This document shows positions 43,515 to 56,000 of a DNA stretch of 64,000 nucleotides, piece after piece. Positions within the stretch are counted from its first letter, which is position 1. Every line of letters begins with the position of its first letter. Origin of the DNA: Sequoia sempervirens. Lineage: Eukaryota > Streptophyta > Pinopsida > Cupressales > Cupressaceae. The position numbers were made by a program, and so were the translations under genes. The notes under the pieces are model-generated. The model searched no databases, had not been told where the DNA came from, and worked only from the letters and a program-made list of their open reading frames with translations. The stretch spans positions 248,001 to 312,000 of the forward strand of contig VDFB02195842.1 in the NCBI GenBank assembly GCA_007258455.2. Reading direction: 5' to 3'.

Positions 43515-44916
43515 TGTTGAACACCTAGAATACTGAGAGGGGGGGTGAATCAGTATTCTTTTAAACCATTCAAACATTTGAACATCCAATCCACTTAGCA
43601 TATTCAAATGTAGTAAATGAAATAAAGTATGAAACATTCAAAAACAACTCATAACACATGAACACTAGGATTTTTACGTGGAAAACCCAAAATGGGAAAA
43701 ACCACAATGAGGATTAGCTCACAATATATTATAATCGGTTATAGTAGTTTCCCAAAAGTGCTCACTATAGGTGGACTCACTATCCAAGTGGACTCACTAC
43801 CCACTGAGAAAAAAGGATAGAAGAGAGATCGTGTCTCACAACCTAGTTTGAACTGTTACTATTGCATCTATCATGCATGAATTATAGTTCCAATGAAGCT
43901 CAATAAACTAACTTTTCACACTTCATTTGATTATGATCTAACAATCTGCTTTCCTCTACATTCACATCACTTTAATCTTCTACTCAACATTCACAACTTA
44001 AATTCGCACCACTCTAATAATATTCGCATCAATTACATGTCTCTCATTCTTTACAGCCTTTAAAACACTAAAAATGATCTAACATATATATCTACTTCAA
44101 GCATAACATCAATTAGGTTGGCCTAATTAGATGTATCATACAAAATATATAAAATGTAACTTGTTAATTCAAATCCTTTCACACATACCATGCGCCAAGA
44201 TTCAAATCTCAAAACACTTTGAAATAGGTTGGCATGGACCTATAATATCTCTCATATAACACCACAATACATATTTAACCTTCACACCTATTAGGCTAAC
44301 ACCGCAGAAGACCTAATACAAAAATTCTTCAACTATGTATCCATATTTGCATACATGTACCTCAAAACATCATGCCAACTAGAATTCATACTCTATTGAC
44401 ATATATCAATATCTCCTTAAGACCGCAAAGCCAAAAACTTATCTGCGGAGAAGTGCAGATTCTCCCACTCATTTACACTATACAGAAAATAACAGTAACT
44501 TGCTAGGCCAAACTTCTAATACTTATATCTCTCAAACCAGATCCAAAACATGATGAAATTATGGAATCAGATACTTCTAACAACCAACAAAATAATGTTA
44601 GAAGCACAGAGTGAAATATTCATTCGCGGACAGGTGCAGACCAAAAAACTAGATGCCCTATACCTAGAAACACCGGTAAAGCACTTAACCAATTTTCCAT
44701 TAGAACCAACTTTACCAAATCAAACCATCTTGCAAAAATGTCTACTACATACACTCCAAAACCTATTAGAACCAACCACAATGATTTGCACCATGATATC
44801 CATATCAAGATAAAATATTGACATCAATGACAACATTGCAACACATAGTAACATACCTTGTACTTATCCCTCATGCTCATGTTGCCAACAATAGCATCAA
44901 TGGCATTCTTCCAACA
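43515..44916 (-). repeat. 3' LTR of the gag-only element (1,402 bp)
   Basis: Plus-strand ends are TGTTGAACACC and CTTCCAACA. It is colinear with 49375-50739. It includes the GAGAGGGGGGGTGAATCAGT tract near 43535 and the ATTCGCGGACAGGTGCAGA segment near 44622. Confidence 0.92.
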
Positions 44917-44930
44917 ATCCCCCCCTTTGT
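44917..44930 (-). other. Polypurine tract of the gag-only element
   Basis: Minus strand ACAAAGGGGGGGAT immediately precedes the 3' LTR. Confidence 0.85.
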
Positions 44931-45229
44931 CATTGACGGAAACATGTCAAAATGTCTCCAAACCATTTTCCCTCTTTGACATCAAGGGAAAAGGATTGGC
45001 CTACAACATTTTTTCTAACATATACCGGGTCTCCCCCCCCTGAGAAATATATGTATATGTACAAACTAAAAGATATAATTGACTCCCCCTAAGTCATATA
45101 CCAAAGAAAAACCAAAAATTTTGTAGTGTAAAATACTCTATATACTCCTCATATGTATGTAAAGAATCTGAAACTAAAAACTAAAAAGCATAAAGAGAAA
45201 AAAAAAATTGTCAACCAAAGGAGGTTGAC

Positions 45230-48200
45230 TCTTGACACTTCGGCAAATGGGTCTTCCATGCTTGTTTTCCTTCCTTCCATGTCTTCATTTTTGGCCCAAG
45301 TAATCTGCATTGTGTTTTAAATTCCATCAAGATCTCTTCTCCTTCTGAAGTGCTAGGAACAAGATTCATCTATGTAGCTTTAGTAGCACTCAAAAGGGAA
45401 CTAGAGATAGATATAAATTTGTTGTTCACCAAGTCTCTTATCTCTCCAAACTACAAAATGGCATTCTCCCTTTGTGCATGTAGTTGGAAGAACTTATGAA
45501 AATCCTCAATTAGATTCCTTGTGGTACCAGCTAGATCAAGTGTCAAATCATAGGCACTAGAGTCTTTATTGATCTGGGACTCAATGGAGTCCATTTCTTT
45601 CTTGATGCTCTGTGTGGCACTAGGCCACTTCATGCAATATTGAAAAAGAGCCTTTGCCTCATCTACACAAATCTGTACATCCCTCAAGTTCTCTTGAAAC
45701 TTTTTTTGTGCAAGAGCACACCTCTCGGTGATTTCTAACATCTTTTTATCATTCATTTTATTTTCAATTTCTTTCTCCACTTCACCTCTAAGACTGGGGG
45801 TAAATTCCTTAAAAGAATCAATTAAAATATTTAGATTTTCTTTACCGAAGAGTGATGTGTCAATATTTACATTGGGTATGGCCTCTTGCAATGCTTTCAC
45901 TGCTTCCTCCATCAGCTCTTCACTCTTTTCATGTGTTTCTATGATCTCCTTTTGGGCAAATGAATGGAATACATCTCCCAATTGTAGCTTGTGGAGTGGG
46001 GAAATTCTATCTAGATCTACATTTCCCTGTAGCATTGGAAGTTGTAGCAATTGTGAAGAAATAACAGGCTAGAACTTGAGTTGCATGCTCAGTAGGTTCT
46101 TCAAGGAATATCTGGAGGAGCTAGAGGATTCACTAGAAGACTTTGAAATCTCCACAACCTTTCCCTTTGAGTCATTTTATTCATTATTTCTAGAGATTAC
46201 AAGATTTTCATCTTTTCTTTTTACATTTCCGAAGGTGTCCTCTTCCTTATCTTCATCTCCCTTCTCATCATTCTCTTGTTCATCTTTCTTCTTTACATCA
46301 CCAGTTTCTTCTCCGACATCTTTATTTGCATTCTCTCCTCTATAGGTTTCTTTGTGTTAATCAAAGGAGTAACATTTACTTCAAGTACCTAAGGAGGAGT
46401 GGATGTATCTTCCTTTGCTACTTCCTTGCCGATAACTGTCTCTCCTTCAACATTATTTTCTAATTCTTTATCTTTCTTCTTTTATCACCTCTTCCACTTT
46501 TGAAGGGCTATTATCTTAAATTTTCTCTTCATCTATTGTATGCTCATGTTGAGCATTAATATCCTAAGTAGCCTCTTCTATAACAACTTTTGAAGTAGGA
46601 TCCTTTCATTTTGGATTCATTCATATTCTATATGCTAGGTATGCAACCTTATTAACAGTCTCCTTTCAGAGTCTTTCATGATCATCCTTGTCTCTTCTCA
46701 TCAATGTGGTTACCCTTTGTTTTGTTCTCAGTTCTCTTGTGTACAGTTGGTCCAATGTGGCCTTATTCTCTACAAATAAGGGAGCACTAATCACTTCAAG
46801 AGCATAGGCCTTCATCTTGGCCTCTTCATTAATAGCCTATTGTCTTCTCTTCACTAGTACATTCTAAATCTCCACAGGTAACTTCTCATGTATGTTCTTC
46901 ATGCCCACTTCAAGCATTATAATGTATTTTACAATGGCATCAACTATTGTGGCCTTATTCGTGTCATTAACCTCATTATACAAAGTTGCAGTCTCTCCAA
47001 GCATATCATGTTGAATCATTCCATTTGCAAGTGCATCTACCTTCATAGGACTGTGAACTCTTTTTGGAGGAGTTTGCTTCTTTTTTTTTCTTACATCTGG
47101 AGTCCTTTTCTACTTCTAACTTCTTATTTTCTAGAGATGCCTTCTTGGTGGCTTCTCCCTTCTTCTATCGCATGTGCATTACAAATGCTTATTTTTCTTT
47201 CTCAATTTCTTCTTCTTCAGAAGTATCAACTATATCTACCTTCTGGTTCTTTGGTCTTTCTTCACTCTGTGAAGCCTTTTCCTTCATCTTTTGGACCAGC
47301 TTAGGTCCTTCCTCTTCTTTTTCTTCTTCTTCTATATTTACACCTATATTATTTTCTTTAAAATCCTTTTGGTTTAGTCTTCTCTTTGCAGGGGTGGCAC
47401 CTTCTTCTTCTCTGGCCTTGTCATGTACACAACCAGAGGGGGTTTCTCCTTCACTAGAGGACTATCTATTGACTTCCTTTTCTCTCCAATAGGCTACCTA
47501 GTCCTAGAGGACTTCTGAATAGAAGGAGTGGTATTTGTCCTACCAGATCTTCTTGTGCTTCTAGATCCTCATGTATCACTTGATTCTAGCTTAGATTTTT
47601 CTCTTGCCTACTCTACTTGTTCCTTTGAGATGCACATTTCTTCTGCAAACTAATCAAGCATCTTTTTAGCCTTATTCTATATCTATGGTTTCTTCTATTC
47701 CATGTGCACCTTCATGGATTTCTCTTCATAGGTGTCATATCTTGCTTTGGTGGTATCTTTTGGGATCTTCAACAAAATATCAGCTAAGCCAATATTTTTT
47801 TGTTCAGTGACCTCATATCCCAACATAGGGATCCACACAGTCCTTGGTTCAATTGTCTCCATCATGTACCCTGCTTCTCTCAAAAAAAATTTGTAAATGA
47901 ATTTTCCTAAGTGAAATCCTTGACTAACCCTTTGAATCTAACCTAGTTTTACATTAGATGCTTCAAACAATAAAGCTAACAATCCTTTATCTATATGCAT
48001 AGTCAACTTCTAATGCTCCACAAACTAATTCTGCATTATCATATTTTCTTCTACAATATTCACCAATAGATCAAGCATGTCAATCTACATCACATATCTT
48101 TGTGTTGAGGCATCAACACCGTTTCTTTGGTAGGGGGATGAAATATTTTCATTTAAGATCCCCCTGATCCAAAGCTCTCAATTTACTTTGCGAAGGAAAA

Positions 48201-48240
48201 ATCTGCATTGGATGCTAGTACAAACTTATCCTTAACTTTT
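45230..48240 (-). pseudogene. Extra non-pol ORF of the gag-only element
   Basis: One long decayed reading frame. From 48150 to 47341 the minus frame continues for 270 codons without a frameshift, interrupted by 13 stops: 11 TAG, one TGA, one TAA. It contains REAGYMMETIEPRTVWIP and KNIGLADILLKIPKDTTK. It then becomes Glu/Lys-rich (about 47340-46050, with frame changes), including 47046-46864 (MLGETATLYNEVND). It ends with a 199-codon open helical region (46050-45451: LHKLQLGDVFHSFAQKEIIE, ENLRDVQICVDEAKALFQYC) and a short tail in broken frame. I recognise no catalytic domain. An envelope-like, chaperone-like or captured host function cannot be told apart from the sequence. Confidence 0.6.
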
Positions 48241-48322
48241 GTCTCTTCCTTCTTTCTCCAAATCTTTTCCATCTCCTTCTTTGTTTCTATCAGATCAATA
48301 TTTTGTACTGGTTCATTCCTCT

Positions 48323-49360
48323 TTATTGCATTATATTTTTCCTCATATTAATGCTTCTACAAAACTTACAAATGTGTCTAGGCATATTGTAATTGTAACA
48401 TGTGGCATTCTTCTTACCAATATTTCGTCCATTCATTCTAGATCTGCATTGATTAGCTTTATCCCCAAATCCATAGCATGTATAATAATAGCCTTTGAAA
48501 GATTGAACCATTCTACCATTATAGACATTCATCATTTGATTTCTATACCCACTAGCTCTATGACCAAATTTCTTGCATATAAAACATTGACTAGAAAAAG
48601 GTGGAACATTCTGATTCATTTTGCTTCTACATTGCATTTCCCTATGTCCAAATTTATTGCAATAATAAAAAAATCCATTAAAAGATGGGTACCTTTGTGC
48701 ATTTGGTGTTTTGACCGATGGTCTTCTAGCTTCATTCTTTTGATTTTGGATGTGTTTTCTATTGTTCTTCTTATCTTCAGCATTTGATGTCTGATTTGAA
48801 CTTTCGCCTTTTTTAAATCCTAAACCTTCTTTATCCTTAGACCCTTTTTTATTTTCAATCCTTTCATCAAGCTTTATAGAACTCATCTTGAGCTTTTCTT
48901 CATGACTCCTTGATTTCTCCAGATCTGATCTCAAATTTACCACTTCCTGTTCAAGCCTTGTGCATTCCTCATATTTGATTTTCACCATTGCATCCAGACA
49001 TTCCTCAATTCTTTACTTTTCTTCAACTTGCACTTTGAGACCAGTGATAGTTTAGTTTGCTTGCTTCAATTTTTCACTGACTTCTGTATGCCTTTCTCTG
49101 AACTTCTTGATTTTTTCTCTCAATTTTTTGATGCATTCATCTGCTTCTTTGGAATTTTCTTTCAAATCTGTGTTCTCACCCTCAGTCCTTTCAAGATCTT
49201 CAAGGGAAACTTTGAGTTCTCCATCTTTTTCAAGCATGCAATCTTCTTTTGTGAATCCAACAATAGGAATCTCTTCTAGAGGAGTAGGTAGTCTTCTAAC
49301 AAACATGTTTTCAACCTCCAAGATCTTCCCCAAGCGGTTAAGCTCCTTCCAAGGAACCAA
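48323..49360 (-). pseudogene. Gag remnant of the gag-only element
   Basis: 49360-49052 is a 102-codon acidic coiled coil (DECIKKLREKIKKFRERHTE) that starts directly at the primer site, so the usual gag N-terminal UBN2 region is missing. 48988-48323 (221 codons) continues the coiled coil, then GLGFKKGESSNQ. Four knuckle-like motifs follow: CNKFGHREMQC-type, CFICKKFGHRASGY, CYGFGDKANQC and CYNYNMPRHICKFC. Several have lost a Cys or His. The frame is broken near 49030. The protein would be a nucleic-acid-binding gag tail. Confidence 0.75.
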
Positions 49361-49372
49361 GCTCTAATACCA
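49361..49372 (-). other. Primer binding site of the gag-only element
   Basis: Minus strand TGGTATTAGAGC, one transition away from the Met-tRNA site, two bases from the 5' LTR. Confidence 0.88.
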
Positions 49373-49374
49373 AT

Positions 49375-50739
49375 TATTGAACACCCAGAATACTAAGAGG
49401 CGGTGAATCAATATTATTTTAAACCATTCAAACATCTAAACATCCAATCCACTTAGCATATTCAAATGTAGTAAATGAAATAAAGCATGAAAAATTGAAC
49501 AACTCATAACACATGAACTCCAAGATTTTTACTTGGAAAACCCAAAATGGGAAAAACCACAGTGAGGATTAGCCCACAATATATTATAATCAATTATAGT
49601 ATATTTATGGAAGTGCTCACTGCAGGTGGACTCATTGTCCAAGTGGACTCACTACCCACCTAAAACAAAGATAGAAGAGAGATTGTGGCTCCCAGCCTAG
49701 TTTGAACTATTACAATTGCATCTATCATATGCATGAATTACAGTTAAACAATGAATCTCAATAAACTGGCGTTTCACACTTAATTTGATTCTAATCTAAC
49801 AATCTGCTTTCCTCTACATTCACATCACTTTAATCTTCTACTCGACATTCACAACTTAAATTTGGATTGCTTTGATAATATTTGATCACTTCCATGTCTC
49901 TCATTCTTTACATTCTTTAAAACACTAAAAATGATCTAACATATATATTTGCTTCAAGCATAACATCAATTAGGTCAGCCTAATTAGATGTATCATACAA
50001 AATATAGAAAATGTAACTTGTCGGCTCAAATCCTTTCACACATACCTCGTGCCAAGATTCAAATCTCAAAACACTTTGAAATATTTTGACATGGACCTAT
50101 AATATCTCCCATATAATACCACAATACATATTTAACCTTCACACCTATTAGGTTGGCACCGTAGAAGAATTAATACAAAAATTCTTCAACTATGTATCCA
50201 TATTCAGACACACATACCTCAAAACATCATACCAACTGGAATTCATACTCTATTGACATCTGTCAATATCTCCTTAAGACCAAAAATCCAAAAACTTATC
50301 TGCGGAGAAGTGCAGACTCTCCCATTGATATACACTATACAAGAAATAACTGTAACTTGTCAGGTCGAACTTCTGTTACTTATATATCTCAAACCAAGAG
50401 CCAAAACATGATGAAATTCTGGAATTAGACACTTCTAACAACCAACAAAATAATGTTAGAAGCACAAAGTGAAATCTTCATTCGCGGACTGGTGTGAACC
50501 CAAAAACTAGATGCCTTGTACCCAAAAAAATAGACCAACTTTATTTGATAAAACCATCTTGCAAAAATGTCTTCCACAAACACTCCAAAACCTATTAGAA
50601 CCAACCAAAATGATTTGCAATGATCTACACCTTGATCTTCATTGACTCGATGACAACACTACAACACATAGTAACATACCTTGTGCTTATCCCTCATGCT
50701 CATGTTTCCAAAAATAGCATCAATGACACTCTTCCAATA
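49375..50739 (-). repeat. 5' LTR of the gag-only element (1,365 bp)
   Basis: Plus-strand ends read TATTGAACACC and CTTCCAATA, so both terminal dinucleotides have mutated from TG and CA. The rest is colinear with 43515-44916, with scattered substitutions and small deletions. Confidence 0.92.
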
Positions 50740-53002
50740 GATAGTCCTTGGAGGAAATCTTGAAAGGTGTCATTATTGGATGAGTTGTTTGATGGAGATG
50801 ATGTGGATTAATGTTGCAAAGGTTCAAGGGATGAAGAATTGGAAGGAGAGATGGACTAGGCTTCTTGTGGGAAAGCTTCTTCAAGTTGACCTATTATGGA
50901 ATCAAATGAAGAAGATATGTTATGGCCATTACTATTATTAATACAATTATTTTAGGATTAGTCATTGCTATACATATATGGATGATTTTGATTATGGTTG
51001 GGAAAAGTATCTTGATATATTCCTAATTTCTCATTATGTGAGCTATAAATATTATTGATGTGATTATTTTTCAATGAATTGTTAAGATGATCTTCAACAG
51101 TTATGTCACCTTAGTTAGTAAAATCTTCAATGAGATTTTTTAATTTTATACAATCAGGGGTCTTATATCCTTTGGCCCTATTATATTCACAATAATCATT
51201 ATAATTATACCATGAGGGTTTAAATTATGGTTCATCGTATTGTCTAAGTTTTGGTAACATGGTAAGATTGGACTAGACCAATTTTCGTAAGATTGATTCA
51301 ATAGGCTCTACTAGAGGAGTATCTTTCATCATGGTGTAGAGTTATGCCTAGGTGGTCCTCTAGGAATGGTGACACCTTGAGTTTTTTCTGCATGTTTAAC
51401 AATGATTGCATGTGTTTGATGATGGTTGTATGTTTTAGACCAATTTTGTGTCTACTACACCATCATTAACAATATATTTTTTTAGCCCATAGGCAAGGTT
51501 TGTCATTAAATTGAGGGTCATTGTCCTTGTTTTCATTATAAATTTTCAAGAGAATTTTGGAAACAAGAGTTTTTTCTATTATTATTCCCTTTTCTATGAT
51601 TTCATTAAACGTGTTAGCACATTGGACTTGTAAGTGGAAGCTCATCTCCTAATTTAGGTTTTGGATGTAGATGAGCACAAGTTGTTTTTCGAGAATATTT
51701 CATGTGTATTTGCTTGCCATATTCCTCCATCATTGTAGGAAGGTAGAAAATGATTCTTCATTCTTTTTTTTAGTAATGCATAAGTCAATAATAGTGATTT
51801 CATGCCCAATGTTGTAAGAGAAATGAGTGATGAATTTTTATGCTAGTTCATGAAAGGTCTTTATGTCATGTGCAAAATAAGAGCAATTATATTGTTTGTC
51901 CTCCTAAACTTTGGGAAATATGTGCATTATGTGTTGTTGTAAGCAACCTCTAGGAAATCTATATATAATTCCCATAAATGTTCTCATGGGTCACCTCTTC
52001 CCTTATACTTGTCGAATTTAGGCATTCCAAAGTTGTGAAGGAAGGGTATCATAGGTATTGATCGATCAAATGGGTAAAGACATATATCTTCAAATGTGTG
52101 ATTCTTCTTTGTATGTCTTATTTCCATGTCAATTGTTTTCTTATGCAAGCTTTGTATTTGTGATGCCAACGTATTTGTCACATTGATAGGTAGTTGATTT
52201 GAGGCAACATATGTTTGATGTTGTAGAATGGTTGATGAATTGAATGAGGGAATATGATTTTGGGGAATGGATGATTGGTGTTATGGGATATTGGATGAGT
52301 TGAATAAGGGATTATGATATTGAGGGATATATGTGTTTGTGGGGATGGTGAATGTGGAAGAGTGGTTTGGGATGTAGGTGTTAGTGGGTACGTTGAATGA
52401 GGAAACATGAATGATTTGGGATGTTGGGTGTAGAAGATTGGGAATCATTTGGGATGTTGAATGTGGAAGATTGGGAATGATTCAGGATGTAAGTGTTCAT
52501 AAGTATGTTAGATGTAGAAGATTGTGAATCATATGGAATGTTTGTTTTTATAGGTATTTTTGGATGTAAAATATTGTGAGTTGTATAGTATTTATGAAGA
52601 GTGTTGATGATTAGGAATGGATGTAGTGATATAATGAGATGGGATGGATTATTGGTGATAAGTTGTTTGAAAAGTGTTATTGGTTAGGGTGTTGTGTTGA
52701 TTAGGTGGAAGATGTGTGTTATCCTCTAAAGTAGGCATAACACCTAATGAGGATGGTAGTGGGGTTTGGTAAGAATTTGAGGTGAACAAAGGGGAAGGTA
52801 TGCCAAACTCATGTCGAGTATCACCCATGGTTGTGGTAATGTTTGGTTCACTTTGATTGGACTCCATGAAATTTTTATGTAGAGACCAAGTATCAAGACC
52901 TTGATGAATGATGTGTGAGATTAAAAAGTTGGATGACTGATGATCTAGTAGTAATTCAAAAGCACTAGGGTGGCATTGTTCCAAGTAGAGAAAAAATATC
53001 AA
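50740..53002 (-). pseudogene. Ty3/gypsy gag remnant split by the gag-only element
   Basis: Minus-strand pieces: 53002-52649 (MESNQSEPNITTTMGDTRHE), a Ser/Pro/His/Thr-rich segment at 52408-52178, then 52181-51984, which ends in FGMPKFDKYKGRGDP. That last motif is the start of the gag capsid region in plant Ty3/gypsy elements. Degraded capsid sequence follows, then a degenerate Cys-His segment near 51200-51110 (WYNYNDYCEYNRAKGYKTPD, LKNLIEDF), typical of large non-chromovirus (Tat-like) gags. Stops are numerous. The frame resumes at 43514 after the inserted LTR element. The lineage assignment is tentative. Confidence 0.6.
52190..52570. repeat. Minisatellite-like repeats in the gypsy gag N-terminus
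   Basis: About 38-60-bp imperfect units such as GAATGTGGAAGATTGGGAAT and TTTGGGATGTTGGGTGTAGA repeat several times on the plus strand. They encode the His/Pro/Ser-rich part of the minus-strand gag remnant. Confidence 0.6.
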
Positions 53003-56000
53003 AAATTGAATTTTTTGGGTACTTTTTGCATTTTAATAAGTCATATTTTTGAAGGCCTTTGAAGTAAATTTGGGGTCAAGATTGTCATCGGTCCCTTAAA
53101 TTGAATATTCATATGCTTTCATTTAAGGGATTGAAATTAGAGATCTTGGAAATATTTCCATAAAGAAGTCCAAATTCTGACCATCAAGCTAGGAGTTATG
53201 GTCCCACCAAGTTGTGGTAGTAATGAGTGGCATAATTTATGAAGTTTTGACCCAAGATTTTGATGATGGACTTAGTTGGGTGTCTTAGTTCTATTCTAAG
53301 TCTACCCATGTGAAAGCCTAAAAAATCTTATTTTTCTAGTATTTTGGAAACTTGGTGATTTGTCAAAAACATCAATGTATTTATCATATGCACAGCAAGA
53401 TGACTCAGAAGTGCAGTATGGAGACATAGATGCACAACTCTATTAGAGAGATGCACAAGATATCAATTCAAAAGCACCACAAAATGAACCAAAAACATAG
53501 GTCTACATATCAAAAGCGTAATTATTTCTAACAAAAACACAATAAGATAGGTCAAAAGTGTCAAAGCATAACTCGAATGCATAATAGGACACAAAAGCAC
53601 AATTTTGTGACTAATATGTGTATTTTTATGACATAAGTGTAGCTCTACCCAAAAGATTGGCAGGTAGAAAAATAAGGACCACAGGATAGATCAATTGCAC
53701 ATTTTCATGACTCAAAAGCACAATTTTAAGGATCAAAAGTGTCATTTTGTCACATGGAAGTGCAACTCTATGTAAAAGATGTGTTTTTGCAAGGTTTTTT
53801 TACTTTTTTGGATAGATTATTCTTTAGCAAGAGACAAAAATAGCAAGTAGGATGGTTGATGACTTTCAAGGTAATAAAGATGGTGTTTATTAGTCTTTCA
53901 CAAGAATGCATGTTAATAACCCTCATTATTCAAGTAATGAGTGTCGCACTAATGTAGGCACACAAAATAAAATACCTCAAGATTATTGCAAGTAGCTTCT
54001 TTCTTCTCAAGTGTCAATAGCTAGGAGACTAGTGGCTCAAGTGCTCACCTTTTTCCTTACTGTTTGGTTGGGAAAAGGGATCTAGGTCCTAAATCACACT
54101 TCTCCCAATATGGGACATTAAGGATTAGAAATGATCTCAAATCCACTTAAGTACAAACCTCAATGAAAGATTCAAAATGGTGGATTAAGGTTCTAATCCT
54201 TGTTTTAATGTTATTGTTTTGAATGATGTACATTGATCATTAATTGACTAAAATTTAAGATGCAATGTTATTCTTAGGCTATCTATGGCAATGCAACAAA
54301 TTATTATGATTTTTAAGAAATATAAAACTAAAAGATAGAAATTGATTCCAAAAATGCAGGGAGCAGACACAAAGGAACCTAGTATGTAAATTTGGTGTTG
54401 AATTGGTTGGTCAAGGGTGCAGTGCACCCTAAACTGGGCTCCTAATTTTCAAGATCTAAAATCACAAGTCTAAAGCCTCTAGTTTGTAGGTCCTATTCTC
54501 CCAGAGTCATTGTCAAAAGTTCATCTGTTGATGTAAAAACCTATTTTTTGTGTCTTGTCAACTTGTAGGGCTTAAAAGTTAAAGGCATGAATGAGCAATT
54601 AGTCTTCAATCTTCCTCCACTTTGCTTCAAATCTAAAAACCTGCACACATGAAATATGGGGAAGGGTTGTGTCATATAGGGGCTTGCCTAAGTCACCCTA
54701 TTTTGGTATTTCTACCTCCATAACGACTATGATGATGTATAAAGAGAGCTTACCCTCGGTTAGACAAAGGCTAAATGATAAACAAGTAATGAATTGACTA
54801 ATATTTCAACTCACCATTCATATATGCATTCCTTGATAGAGCAAATTCATGTACTCATCTCCTTCAAGGAGAATTTGATTGCTTGATTGAAGTCTGCAAG
54901 TGTTAGTTCTCACAAAACCAATGATCATAAAACATGAACAAACTTACATGAAAACATAATGAATAATTGACATGATGCTTGACTAGAACAAATGTTGCAA
55001 TAATGTTGATAATTTTTCTCTTGAATACTCTTTATTTCTTTTTAGGGTCATCAATTTACTCAATTTAAGTGCTAGGTTTGAAATGGTGAAAATACTTTGT
55101 ATTTATATACAATTCTTCCAATTTTCTAAAAACCAAATGTCAATGGTCGACAAATGAAATTGGAAATTCAAATAATAAAATAATGACACTAAAATATCCA
55201 AAAAGGGGTGGTCTAGAGCATGGGGTGCCCTAGACCAAACACATCCCTTTCGGGACCTAAAGTGTAATTAAATGTATAATTAGGTCCAAGCACATAGGGG
55301 GAACTAAATCTAATGTAAAATTGTCAAAAGTGACAATTCTCGATGCTACACTTACTTTGGAGGTTTCAACACCTTTAGCCCAAAGAATTTCCACCTTAGG
55401 AAGGTACATGGTGAGTAACTTCAAACATATTGTACCTTGTACCACACTAGATTGATAGTTGATGGTCTTAGAATTGCTAAAAACAAGGTTCATAGTGGTG
55501 TCTATAAACTAAGGGCTTGTCTACAAATTCTTGAGTCTAAGAGGGTCTCTCCTATCCTCTTTACCAAATGAGTCTCAATAAACTGAGGGTCTTGAGGCTA
55601 AGCCAAAAATGATTATGACTTACTCATGAGGTACAACTTTCACTCTCCTCCTTTATATACCCCACCAAAAAACGTGGTTGGGGTCCACTTTGAGGTGATG
55701 AAAACCCCAAGTAACCCCCTAATAGGAAAGATTGGAACTAGTTCTTTTGATCTTCAGGCTTGCACAAAGTGCAAGGGGAGAGCATACACAAGCTAGCTCA
55801 ACCTTGGGTAAACATAAAACAAAAAAAGTAAGCTAAAAGATTTTTTTGATCTACAAGCTCGCACGGGGCACAAGGAGAGAGCATACACACCCTAAATCTT
55901 ATGCAAACACAATGTACATGTTCATTTAAAACCCAAAACAAAGTGTACAACTAATTTAGTGGAAAAAGAAATTTCAATAAGATGTCATGCACCATATTAC

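Larger units (their letters stand above)
43515..50739 (-). mobile_element. Non-autonomous LTR element: gag plus an extra ORF, no pol
   Basis: A 7.2 kb element on the minus strand with LTRs 43515-44916 and 49375-50739, GATAG target duplication, Met-tRNA primer site (49361-49372) and polypurine tract (44917-44930). Inside are a gag-like coiled coil and zinc knuckles (49360-48323). A long Lys/Glu-rich non-pol frame (48.2-45.4 kb) follows. I find no protease, integrase, reverse transcriptase or RNase H motif. The gag tail shares the GLGFKKGES motif and knuckle style with the copia element at 30.8-41.5 kb, and both LTRs carry the same GAGAGGGGGGTGAATCAGT tract. A Sire-like autonomous relative probably supplied its enzymes (inference). 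Confidence 0.85.

Noticed and set aside
45728..47492. Ser/Phe-rich plus-strand frames in the gag-only element
   Set aside because: Antisense shadows of a Glu/Lys-rich minus-strand reading frame.
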